Assembly (NCBI GenBank): GCA_964461295.1
Contig: CAYWTX010000210.1
Coordinates: 1-15,210 of the forward strand
Direction: 5' to 3'
Source: CAYWTX01 sp964461295
GTDB taxonomy: Bacteria; Planctomycetota; Phycisphaerae; SM23-33
Length of the DNA: 15,210 nt
Shown here piece by piece: positions 5,842-13,177 of the stretch. Position 1 is the first letter of the stretch, and every line of letters begins with the position of its first letter. A program made the position numbers and the translations under genes. The notes beneath the pieces were generated by a model, which made no database searches, was not told where the DNA came from, and saw only the letters and a list, made by a program, of their open reading frames with translations.

Positions 5842-7212
5842 ATGGGAAATGAGACGCACGAACGGGATCGCACCATGCTGTCCCGGCGCGAGGCGATGCG
5901 GCTGGGGTTGGTCGGCGCGGCCGGGGCTGCCGCGGGCGCGGTGCTGCCGCGGCGGCTGTTTGCCGCCGGCTCGCCGGCGGCGCAGCCGGCCAGGCCGTTG
6001 GTGGCGAAGGCCAGGTCGGTCATCCAGGTCTGGCTGTGGGGCGGGCCGGCGCACCTGGACACGTTCGACCCCAAGCCCGACGCGGGCAACGAGTACTGCG
6101 GCCCGCTCAAAGCACCCATCGAGACCAACGTGGGCGGCATCCGCATCTGCGAACTGCTGCCGCTGCTGGCCAGACAGGCCGACAAGTATTCGCTCATCCG
6201 GAGCATGACCCACGGCAACAACGGGCACGAGACGGCCGCGTATCTCGTGCAGACCGGTCGCGTGCCGGGCGACCGGGAGGTGTACCCGGGCGCCGGGGCG
6301 GTGGTGTCGCTGTTCAAGGGATACGACGCGGGCTACAAAGGGCTGATCCCGCCGTACGTGGTGCTGACGGAGTTGCAGGGGCGGTTCTCGGAGACGGGCT
6401 TCCTGGCGGCGCGGTACAAGCCGTTCGCCACCGGCGGCGATCCCTCACAGCTCAAGTTCACGGTCGAGGGCGTCGTGGCGGCGGGGATTACCGATGATCG
6501 CCAGCACGCCCGACGCGAGCTGCTGGACAAGCTCAACACCCTGAAGAAGGCCGTGCCGAACGACCCGCAGCTCGCGGCCGTCGCCGCGGCCGACAAGCAG
6601 GCGTACGACCTGATCCTTGGCGACGCGGGCAAGGTGTTCGACCTGACGCAGGAGAAGGACGAACTGCGCGACAGATACGGGCGGACCAAGTTCGGGCAGT
6701 CGTGCCTGATGGCCCGGCGGCTGGCGGAGCGCGGCGTGCCGTACATCACGATTAACTTCCAGGGCTGGGACACGCACAAGCAGCACTTCCAGGCGATGCG
6801 CCAGAAGCTGCCGCAGCTTGACCGCGGCCTGGCCAGCTTGCTGGAGGACCTGGCCGGGCGCGGCATGTTGGGCAGCACGATGGTCTGGTGCCTGGGCGAG
6901 TTTGGGCGCACGCCGAAGGTGCAGTGGGAAGCTCCCTGGAACGGCGGGCGCGGGCATTACGGCAAGGTGTTCTCAGCCCTGGTGGCCGGCGGCGGGTTCA
7001 GGGGCGGGCAGGTCGTCGGCGCCTCCGACGCCAGGGGCGAGGAGGTGAAGGATCGGCCGGTGTACCCCAGCGACCTGATCGCGAGCATGTACACGCTGCT
7101 AGGGATCGACCCCGACGGCAGGTTGCCGCATCCGCAAGGGCTGGACGTGCGCGTGTCGCCCTCGGCCGCTGAGGGCGTCAAACGCGGCGGCCTGCTCAAG
7201 GAGATCATGTAA
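5842..7212 (+). CDS. DUF1501 family protein, Tat-exported
   Basis: A 456-aa member of DUF1501, a family with an alkaline-phosphatase/sulfatase-like fold, abundant in planctomycetes and of unknown substrate. The N-terminus has a twin-arginine signal: SRREAMRLG (residues 14-22) followed by an alanine-rich hydrophobic stretch, predicting export of a folded protein. Family motifs are clear: VWLWGGPAHLDTFDPKP near residues 63-79, SMTHGNNGHETA near 126-137, INFQGWDTH near residue 310, LGEFGRTPK near residue 352, GGRGHYGKVFSALVAGGGF near residues 369-387, and YPSDLIASMYTLLGIDP near the end. The start has GAGG (5832-5835) at 6-nt spacing. An internal Met12 is also possible and would keep the Tat motif. 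It lies 3 bp upstream of the next gene and downstream of the DUF1549/DUF1553 gene, the usual company for this family. Confidence 0.93.
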   Translation: MGNETHERDRTMLSRREAMRLGLVGAAGAAAGAVLPRRLFAAGSPAAQPARPLVAKARSVIQVWLWGGPAHLDTFDPKPDAGNEYCGPLKAPIETNVGGIRICELLPLLARQADKYSLIRSMTHGNNGHETAAYLVQTGRVPGDREVYPGAGAVVSLFKGYDAGYKGLIPPYVVLTELQGRFSETGFLAARYKPFATGGDPSQLKFTVEGVVAAGITDDRQHARRELLDKLNTLKKAVPNDPQLAAVAAADKQAYDLILGDAGKVFDLTQEKDELRDRYGRTKFGQSCLMARRLAERGVPYITINFQGWDTHKQHFQAMRQKLPQLDRGLASLLEDLAGRGMLGSTMVWCLGEFGRTPKVQWEAPWNGGRGHYGKVFSALVAGGGFRGGQVVGASDARGEEVKDRPVYPSDLIASMYTLLGIDPDGRLPHPQGLDVRVSPSAAEGVKRGGLLKEIM

Positions 7213-7215
7213 CGC

Positions 7216-9714
7216 ATGAGCAGCAGGTGGAAAGAACCGGCCACGGAGGTGGCCAGCCCTCAGGAAACGAGGGTCCACGCGGGCGTGTCGCGCTCTGGTC
7301 TCGAGGGCGGGCCACTTCACTGGCCGGTTCTTCGGGCCATCGTTTGGGCAAGCGCCGCCGGCTGCCTTCTCCTGCTCGCTTCCGCCGCCTCCGCCCAGCA
7401 GCAGCCGCCGCGAATCGGGTACGTTTGCCCAGCCGGCGGGAAGCAAGGCACGACCTTCGAGGTCAAGGTGGGTGGGCAGTACCTGGAAAGCGTGTCGGCG
7501 GCGCGGGTGTTCGGCCCCGGCATCAGGGCGAAGATCATCGAGCACACCAAGCCGCTCACGCCCGGCCAGGCCGGCATGTTGCGCGAGCGACTGATGGAAC
7601 TGATGAAGCGGGGGCGCGACCCCAACTCGCAGAAGGAAATCGCCGAAATCCGCAAGATGCTGGCCGCGTTCGTGCGTCGTCCGGCCGCTCCCGCCATCGC
7701 CGAGACCGTCCTGCTCCAGGTGACGCTGGACGGCGATGCGCCGGCCGGCGAGCGGGAGCTGCGGCTGACGACGGCCATGGGGGTCTCCAACCCGCTGACG
7801 TTCTGTGTGGGGCAGTTGTCGGAGTACTCTCCCCGGTGGCCCAAGGCCGACGACGTGGTGGAGGCGACGCGAGCGATCCGCACCCGCAACGATCCCGCGC
7901 GGGCCACGCCATCGGGGCCGACCGTGGACGTCACGCTGCCGATCACCGTCAACGGCCAGGTCCTGCCCGGCGAGGTGGACCGCTACCGCTTCCAGGCCGT
8001 CAAGGGCCAGCGGCTGGTGATCTCCGCCGCCGCCCGCAAGCTCGTGCCGTACATCGCCGACGCCGTGCCGGGCTGGTTCCAGGCCGTGATGGCGTTGCAG
8101 GACGCCAACGGCCGCGAGGTCAGCTACTCCGACGGTTTCCGCTTCAGCCTCGACCCGGTCATCGGCTGCGAGGTCCCGCGCAGCGGCGCATACACGCTGG
8201 AGATTCGCGACGCGCTGTACCGCGGGCGCGAGGACTTCGTCTACCGCGTCAGCATCGGCGTTCTGCCGCTGATCACCGGCATCTTCCCGCGCGGCGCCAA
8301 GGCCGGCACACAGACGCTCGTCGAGCTCAAGGGCTGGAATCTGCCGGCCACGAGCGTGGTCTTCGACGCCCGCGGCAAGGCGCCGGGCATCTGGCCGCTG
8401 CAGGTGAGCATGGGTCCGTGGGCGAGCAACTCCCTGCCGCTGGCGGTGGACTCGCTGTCGGAGTACACCGAGAAAGCCGCCGCCGGCCCAGGCGCGCGCG
8501 ACGCGCAGCCGCTGACGCTGCCGGTCATCGTCAACGGGCGCATCGAACGCCCCGGGCAGGCCGACGTGTTCTCGTTCGACGGCAAGGCCGGGGAGGAAGT
8601 CGTGGCGGAAGTGTTCGCCCGCCGGCTCGATTCGCCGATGGACTCGGCCCTGCGTCTGACGGACGCGGCCGGCAGGCAGATCGCCGCCAACGACGACCAC
8701 GAGGACAAGGGCAGCGGCCTGAACACGCATCATGCGGATTCGTACATTCGTACGAAGCTGCCCGCGGGCGGCACGTACTTCCTGTACGTCCACGACGTGC
8801 AGCAGCAGGCCGGGCCGGAATGCTCCTACCGCCTGCGCGTCGGTCCGCCGCAACCGGACTTCCAGTTGCGCATCGCCCCTTCGGCGGTGAACGTTCGGGC
8901 GGGCGTCAGCGCGCCGGTCGCGGTGCACGCGCTGCGGAGGGACGGCTTCGCCGGCGAGATCGAGCTGGTGCTGAAGGACGCGCCGCCGGGCTACAAGCTC
9001 AGCGGCGGGCTGATCCCCGCCGGGCAGGACCAGGTGCGGCTGAGCATCACGGCCCCGGCGCTGGGCGCCAGGGACCTCGTCACGCCGACGGTCGAGGGGC
9101 GTGCCAGGATCGACGGCCGCCAGGTCGTTCACGCGGCCGTGCCGGCCGAGGACATGATGCAGGCGTTCGCCTACCGGCACCTGGTGGCGGCACAGGAGTT
9201 GGCCGTGGCCGTGGCGAGGCGCGGCCCGGCGCGGGCCGACGTGAGAATCCTCAGCCTCCTGCCGGTGAAGATTCGCGCCGGCGGCACGGCCGGAATTCGT
9301 GTGACGCTGCCGACGAGCACGCTGTTCGCGGACTTCGAGCTCGAGTTGAGCGATCCGCCGGCGGGGGTGTCGATCCGGAAGGTTTCGTCGGCCCTGGTGG
9401 GCAGCGAGATCGTGTTTGCCGCCGACGCCGACAGGGCCAAGCCCGGCACGAAGGGCAACCTGATCGTCAACCTGTACATGGTCCCGAGGCGTCCAGGCAC
9501 GCCGCCTCCGGCGACCCCTGTGTCAGCGACCAGGCCGGCGTCGACGCCCTCAGCGGCGCCGGCGCCAACGGCGAAGTCCCCGGCGGGTCCGACAACCAGA
9601 GCCACAACCGCGCCGACAACGGCGCCCGCCAAGCCCCCCACGCCCGCCGCGCCGCCGCGCCGCCCGCTCATCGGCGTCCTGCCCGCGATTCCGTTCGAGA
9701 TCGTGCAGCGGTGA
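7216..9714 (+). CDS. Secreted pre-peptidase C-terminal (PPC) domain protein
   Basis: An 832-aa exported protein. A hydrophobic signal core lies at residues 41-60 (AIVWASAAGCLLLLASAASA, cleavage expected before QQQPP), preceded by an unusual 40-residue extension. The N-terminal part (IGYVCPAGGKQGTTFEVKVGG) resembles the IPT/TIG-like segment that opens planctomycete PPC proteins. Two PPC-type beta-sandwich domains follow, at about 236-345 (ITVNGQVLPGEVDRYRFQA) and 435-540 (IVNGRIERPGQADVFSFDG). Between them is a second IPT-like segment (ITGIFPRGAKAGTQTLVELKG). Further beta domains lead to a Pro/Thr/Ala-rich tail (about 760-816). No protease catalytic domain is visible. The ATG at 7216 follows the DUF1501 stop by 3 bp, with AAGGAG (7198-7203) 12 nt upstream. 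A GTG at 7285 is an alternative start. The extension is encoded by the palindromic element at 7232-7332. The likely role is in the envelope, together with the two preceding genes. Confidence 0.87.
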   Translation: MSSRWKEPATEVASPQETRVHAGVSRSGLEGGPLHWPVLRAIVWASAAGCLLLLASAASAQQQPPRIGYVCPAGGKQGTTFEVKVGGQYLESVSAARVFGPGIRAKIIEHTKPLTPGQAGMLRERLMELMKRGRDPNSQKEIAEIRKMLAAFVRRPAAPAIAETVLLQVTLDGDAPAGERELRLTTAMGVSNPLTFCVGQLSEYSPRWPKADDVVEATRAIRTRNDPARATPSGPTVDVTLPITVNGQVLPGEVDRYRFQAVKGQRLVISAAARKLVPYIADAVPGWFQAVMALQDANGREVSYSDGFRFSLDPVIGCEVPRSGAYTLEIRDALYRGREDFVYRVSIGVLPLITGIFPRGAKAGTQTLVELKGWNLPATSVVFDARGKAPGIWPLQVSMGPWASNSLPLAVDSLSEYTEKAAAGPGARDAQPLTLPVIVNGRIERPGQADVFSFDGKAGEEVVAEVFARRLDSPMDSALRLTDAAGRQIAANDDHEDKGSGLNTHHADSYIRTKLPAGGTYFLYVHDVQQQAGPECSYRLRVGPPQPDFQLRIAPSAVNVRAGVSAPVAVHALRRDGFAGEIELVLKDAPPGYKLSGGLIPAGQDQVRLSITAPALGARDLVTPTVEGRARIDGRQVVHAAVPAEDMMQAFAYRHLVAAQELAVAVARRGPARADVRILSLLPVKIRAGGTAGIRVTLPTSTLFADFELELSDPPAGVSIRKVSSALVGSEIVFAADADRAKPGTKGNLIVNLYMVPRRPGTPPPATPVSATRPASTPSAAPAPTAKSPAGPTTRATTAPTTAPAKPPTPAAPPRRPLIGVLPAIPFEIVQR
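7232..7332. repeat. 101-bp palindromic, cloverleaf-like element
   Basis: The ends are a perfect 12-bp inverted repeat (AAGAACCGGCCA at 7232-7243, TGGCCGGTTCTT at 7321-7332). After a 2x2 mismatch the stem continues for 9 bp (7246-7254 with 7310-7318, one G-T). Three small hairpins lie inside: 7257-7261/7269-7273, 7276-7279/7284-7287 and 7291-7296/7304-7309. The whole can fold as a long stem with three arms. It overlaps the first codons of the PPC gene and looks like an inserted small palindromic repeat or a structured RNA. Copy number cannot be judged from this window. Confidence 0.6.
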
Positions 9715-9735
9715 CTCGAACGGACCGGGACCCAC

Positions 9736-9757
9736 CCGCTGAAGCGGGCAGGCCTCC
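9736..9757. repeat. 22-bp hairpin repeat, copy 1 (intergenic)
   Basis: This 22-bp unit begins CCGCTGAAGCGG, a self-complementary hairpin, and continues GCAGGCCTCC. An identical 22-bp copy lies at 13377-13398. Here it fills the 42-bp gap between two convergent genes. With one extra C it forms CCCGC-TGAA-GCGGG (9735-9748) and could help end transcription from either side, although there is no T-run. Confidence 0.75.
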
Positions 9758-11463
9758 TACGGGATCGTGATCTTCTGGTCGTTCACGTTGTGGAGTTTGA
9801 GCCAGGCTTCGGCCTGTTCGCGGTCGGCCACCCAGAACATCTTCCTGCGGGCGTCCTTGTCCACGTCGGCGGCCTTGCGGAAGAGCACCTTCGGGGGCTG
9901 CGCGCCGGCCGCCTTCATCTTCGCCAACTCCGCGGCCTGGCGGTCGGCCTCGATCTGGATCTGCTTGCCCAGCGCCACGATCTCGGGCGATGCGTCGGCC
10001 AGGGCCGGCTCGATGCGGTCCCAGTTGGCCGTCATTCGCAGCACGACCAGCATCGGGTAGCGTCCCGGCTGGAGTTCCAGCACCTGCTTGTGCTTGACCG
10101 GCACGCCGTTAATCACCATCTGGATTCGCGTGGCGGCCGTGTAGCCCGCCTGCACCAGGACGTTCTTCTTTTCGGGCATTTCGAGGATCGTGTATGCCAG
10201 CAGCGTGATCTTGCCGTTGGTCGGCCGCAGGCCGGTCTTCAGCGCGATGCCGCCGTTGGGCCCGACGTACTTGGGGATGATGGGCGCGAAGGTCAGGGCC
10301 TTGCCGTCGATGGTGACGCCGTCGCCCACCCTGGGCATGAGCTTGGCCAGGTCGCCCAGTTCGAGCATGGGGTCGGCCTTCATGGGGAACTTCAAGCTGT
10401 CGGTGAGGATCCACTGGCGTGGGCTCTTGCCGGACTCGTACTTCACGACAGGCACGCCGTCGGGCGCGGCGAAGTCCTTGGGCGGGGACATCGCGACAAA
10501 GCCGCTGGCGTTCGCGTCGTCGCCGCCCTTGCCCGGCAGGTACACGCCGGCCTTTTCCTCCAGCGGCAGGTGCGGCACGTTGAAGAGGTCCTCGACGGCA
10601 AAGGGGTCGATCAGGTAGCCGGCCGATTCGTCCACCTGCTTGAGCTTGACGGGGCCGTCGGCGGGGTACTTGTCCTTCGGCACGCGAAGCGCGACGGCCT
10701 TGCCCGCGTACAGGGCCAGGTAGTCCCACACGCGTGCGACCGTCACCTTGTCGGGGAAAAGCTTGCCGAAGTTCCCGCCGCCGTGGGCGTCCACGTAATC
10801 GCCGTGGCCGACGTCCCTGGCCACCACCTGGTGGGGCAGCCAGGCGGACTTCGCGCGGTAGTTCAGCAGCGATGGGCGGACATGGATGAACCACGTGCCG
10901 CCCCATTCCGTCTCGCCGTTGGAGTTGACGTGGAGGACGCTCTCGCCGTCGAGCCTGGCCCACGGCTCGGCCGGCCAGGTGGGCGTCTCGGCGTGGTAGG
11001 AGATCGTGGCGATGGTGCGTTTGGGGAACTTCCAGGCCATGTGGAACGGGAACTTGCCGGAAGCCGACTTGCCGAACGTGATCCAGGGCGCGTGGCGGAA
11101 GTCGGCGATGCCGGTCTTGGCGGCCACGGCGCCGAAGATGCCGTCGACGCTTTCGGCGTCGGGTCCGGCCTGGCCGGTCTTGACGCCGACGCGGAGGTAG
11201 ACGATGCCGGTTTCCTGCCTGGCGAGGATCTCGCGCAGTCTGGGGTGCTCGCCGAAGTTCTTCGAGTCGGAGTTGTTGAGGATGACGAGCATGGCGCGGA
11301 CGTGCTTGGCCTCCGGCGGCGCCCAGGCCAGAATGGTGGACGTGTCGGCCTGGTATTGGATCGCAAAGGGCCAGACGTTAGGGTCGTCGGCCGCGCCGGC
11401 GACGAACGGGAATGACGCGAGGATGAGGGACACGCTGCAAAGGAGCCGTCGGATATTGGGCAT
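9757..11463 (-). CDS. Secreted 568-aa protein with alpha/beta-hydrolase-like N-terminal part
   Basis: I do not recognise a named family. Residues 1-24 form a signal peptide (MPNIRRLLCSVSLILASFPFVAGA). The first 300 residues suggest an alpha/beta-hydrolase: strand AMLVILNNSDSKNF, then PWITFGKSASGKFPFHMAW, where Ser133 in GKSASG sits like a nucleophile elbow (GxSxS rather than GxSxG), and later GDYVDAHGGGNFGKLF, which could hold acid or histidine residues. The middle (about 270-440) appears beta-rich, and residues 480-530 form a charged helix (KQIQIEADRQAAELAKMKAAG). The start at 11463 gives the signal peptide and has AAAGG about 8 nt upstream. It lies downstream of the 6S RNA gene on the same strand and converges on the PPC gene. 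A secreted esterase-like or carbohydrate-related role is a guess. Confidence 0.8.
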   Translation of the reverse strand: MPNIRRLLCSVSLILASFPFVAGAADDPNVWPFAIQYQADTSTILAWAPPEAKHVRAMLVILNNSDSKNFGEHPRLREILARQETGIVYLRVGVKTGQAGPDAESVDGIFGAVAAKTGIADFRHAPWITFGKSASGKFPFHMAWKFPKRTIATISYHAETPTWPAEPWARLDGESVLHVNSNGETEWGGTWFIHVRPSLLNYRAKSAWLPHQVVARDVGHGDYVDAHGGGNFGKLFPDKVTVARVWDYLALYAGKAVALRVPKDKYPADGPVKLKQVDESAGYLIDPFAVEDLFNVPHLPLEEKAGVYLPGKGGDDANASGFVAMSPPKDFAAPDGVPVVKYESGKSPRQWILTDSLKFPMKADPMLELGDLAKLMPRVGDGVTIDGKALTFAPIIPKYVGPNGGIALKTGLRPTNGKITLLAYTILEMPEKKNVLVQAGYTAATRIQMVINGVPVKHKQVLELQPGRYPMLVVLRMTANWDRIEPALADASPEIVALGKQIQIEADRQAAELAKMKAAGAQPPKVLFRKAADVDKDARRKMFWVADREQAEAWLKLHNVNDQKITIP

Positions 11464-11568
11464 GGTTTGGCCTTTCGGGCCCTCTTCTTACCGTTTCGCG
11501 GCCATGGACGCAACGTTGTCGAGGCCGAGTTTGCCTTCCGCGTGCCAACCGGTCGTCCTGGCGTGCGC

Positions 11569-11746
11569 AAAAGAAAAGCCTCCACATGTGCCGGTGCGGC
11601 CCGGGAAGAAGAACCCATTATTGCAACGTGGGCAGCAGCCAGCCGCCGAAGCGGCTCGGACTCAGCTTCCCAACAATGGGGTATCGGTTCTTTTCAACAA
11701 GGCCGACTGTCGAACACCGCAGAGGCTGTTCTTCGTTCCGAACACC
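11569..11746 (-). ncRNA. ssrS: 6S RNA
   Basis: This is probably the RNA that binds RNA polymerase holoenzyme and mimics an open promoter. Read on the minus strand, the 5' part (11724 down to 11701) contains CTCTG, TGTTCG and CGGCC in the order and spacing of E. coli 6S RNA, followed by ACCGATA near 11686. The RNA folds into the diagnostic rod. The closing stem is 11722-11734 with 11570-11582. Then come 11715-11719 with 11592-11596, and 11701-11705 with 11597-11601. A central bubble follows (11693-11700 opposite 11602-11608). Beyond it are 11688-11692 with 11609-11613, and a 10-bp stem 11671-11680 with 11614-11623. The tip is a C(UUCG)G hairpin at 11641-11656. Two pairs are G-U on the minus strand but A-C on the plus strand, which supports the minus strand as the RNA. 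A U-rich tract (11577-11569) ends it, about 178 nt long, the family's usual size. Exact ends are estimated. Confidence 0.85.
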
Positions 11747-11751
11747 TGCCA

Positions 11752-11780
11752 ATTATACCACTGGTTTCTTCGGATGTGGC
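11752..11780 (-). promoter_or_regulatory. Extended -10 promoter of 6S RNA
   Basis: On the minus strand TGGTATAAT (11760 to 11752) is a perfect extended -10 element. The -35 position, 17 bp upstream (11780-11775), reads GCCACA and matches only three of six consensus bases, which is tolerable with an extended -10. The predicted start at 11747-11745 fits the 5' end of the 6S RNA. Confidence 0.65.
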
Positions 11781-11902
11781 GGGCGAAAACTTGAGCCATC
11801 CCGCCGATTCGTTTGGCCACTGCCCACGGCGCAATCGCCTTTCTCCGGCGGCGGGCGTGTGTTACCCTACGTGCGGATTCCCGGCGCACCAGCGGAGAGA
11901 AA

Positions 11903-13168
11903 ATGAACGACGCACAGGCGAAACGATACGTCCAGGAGCTGGCGCAGGCGGCGCACAAGGCGTCCGCGGCGCTGGCCGTGTCCACCGGCGCCCAGCGCGA
12001 CGGCGCCCTTCGCGCCTGCGCCGCCGCCATCCGCGAGGCGGCCCCCGAGCTCAAGGTCGCCAACGCCAGGGACCTCGCGGCCGCGAAGGAAGCGGGCCTG
12101 GCCGCCGCGATGGTGAAGCGGCTTACGCTCGACCAGCGGCGAATCGAGGAGATGGCGGTCGCGCTGGAAGAGATCGCCGCGCAGGTCGATCCGGTGGGCA
12201 AGACGATCGCGGCCTACAACCGCCCCAACGGCCTGCGGATCGAGAAGCGCCGCGTGCCCATCGGCGTCGTGGCGATCATCTACGAGAGCCGCCCCAACGT
12301 GACCAGCGACGCGGCGGGGCTGTGCATCCGCAGCGGCAACGCCTGCATCCTTCGCGGCGGCAAAGAGGCCGTGCACTCCAACCTCGCCATCGCGGCGGCC
12401 ATGCGGGCGGGCGTCGCGGCGGCGGGATTGCCCGAGGCCGTCGTGACGGTGATCGACGACACCGACCGGGCGATCGTGCCGGCGCTCTGCCAGGCCGAGG
12501 GCCTGGTGGACCTGATCGTGCCGCGCGGCGGCAAGGGGCTGATCCGCGCGGTCATGGACGCGGCCACCATCCCCGTCATCAAGCACCTCGACGGCGTCTG
12601 CCACGTGTACGTCCACGCCGACGCGGACCTGGACATGGCCGAGCGGATCGCCGTGAACGCCAAGTGCCAGTACCCGGCTGTGTGCAACGCGATGGAGACG
12701 CTGCTGGTGGACGCAGCCATTGCGGAGCGGTTCCTGCCGCGCGTTGCGGCGGCGTTGCGGCAGAGGGGCGTGGAGCTTCGCGGCTGCCAGCGCAGCCGGG
12801 CGGTCGTGCCGGACATGAAGCCGGCGACCGAGGAGGACTGGTACGCGGAGTATCTCGACCTGGTGCTGGCGGTGCGCGTGGTGGACGGCGTGGACGCGGC
12901 CATCGAGCACATCAATACGTACGGCAGCAAGCACACCGACGCGATCGTGACGGGCAGCATCGCGGCGGCCGAGAGGTTCACCGCGCAGGTGGATTCGTCG
13001 AGCGTGATGGTGAACGCGTCCACGCGCTGGGCCGACGGCGGGCGCTACGGCCTGGGCGCGGAGATCGGCATTTCGACCGACAAGCTGCACGCCCGCGGGC
13101 CGATGGGGGCCGAGGACCTCACAACGTGCAAGTGGATCGTGACGGGCAGCGGGCACGTGGTGGAGTGA
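11903..13168 (+). CDS. proA: Glutamate-5-semialdehyde dehydrogenase (gamma-glutamyl phosphate reductase)
   Basis: This cytoplasmic enzyme reduces gamma-glutamyl phosphate to glutamate 5-semialdehyde with NADPH, the second step of proline synthesis. The 421-aa length matches the family. Characteristic segments are RVPIGVVAIIYESRPNVTSD (117-136), the glycine-rich CIRSGNACILRGGKEA, LIVPRGGKGLI, and the active-site region NAKCQYPAVCNAMETLLV with catalytic Cys261. The C-terminal GLGAEIGISTDKLHARGPMG is the usual ProA signature. The ATG at 11903 has GGAG (11894-11897) at 5-nt spacing. Upstream in-frame codons are not conserved-looking. No proB (glutamate 5-kinase) is adjacent, so the pathway is split. 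The following gene starts 9 bp after the stop, which suggests co-transcription. Confidence 0.96.
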   Translation: MNDAQAKRYVQELAQAAHKASAALAVSTGAQRDGALRACAAAIREAAPELKVANARDLAAAKEAGLAAAMVKRLTLDQRRIEEMAVALEEIAAQVDPVGKTIAAYNRPNGLRIEKRRVPIGVVAIIYESRPNVTSDAAGLCIRSGNACILRGGKEAVHSNLAIAAAMRAGVAAAGLPEAVVTVIDDTDRAIVPALCQAEGLVDLIVPRGGKGLIRAVMDAATIPVIKHLDGVCHVYVHADADLDMAERIAVNAKCQYPAVCNAMETLLVDAAIAERFLPRVAAALRQRGVELRGCQRSRAVVPDMKPATEEDWYAEYLDLVLAVRVVDGVDAAIEHINTYGSKHTDAIVTGSIAAAERFTAQVDSSSVMVNASTRWADGGRYGLGAEIGISTDKLHARGPMGAEDLTTCKWIVTGSGHVVE

Positions 13169-13177
13169 AGCGAAGCC

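Noticed and set aside
7232..7332. tRNA gene, because of the cloverleaf-like fold
   Set aside because: No CCA-end acceptor of 7 bp, no TTCRA T-loop, no GG D-loop; the closing stem is far too long.
7099..9180. 693-codon open frame on the minus strand
   Set aside because: It mirrors the PPC gene in a GC-rich region and is rich in Arg/His/Val without any domain. The plus-strand frame has a signal peptide and recognisable PPC domains.
9790..11415. 541-codon open frame on the plus strand
   Set aside because: Antisense shadow of the secreted 568-aa protein. No signal peptide or domain, and the composition is typical of a GC-rich complementary frame.
11641..11656. Stand-alone intrinsic terminator
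   Set aside because: The 6-bp UUCG hairpin has no T-run, and it fits better as the tip of the 6S RNA.
11863..11868. Promoter for proA (TGTTACCCT)
   Set aside because: Only three of six -10 bases match and there is no -35 hexamer, too weak to call.
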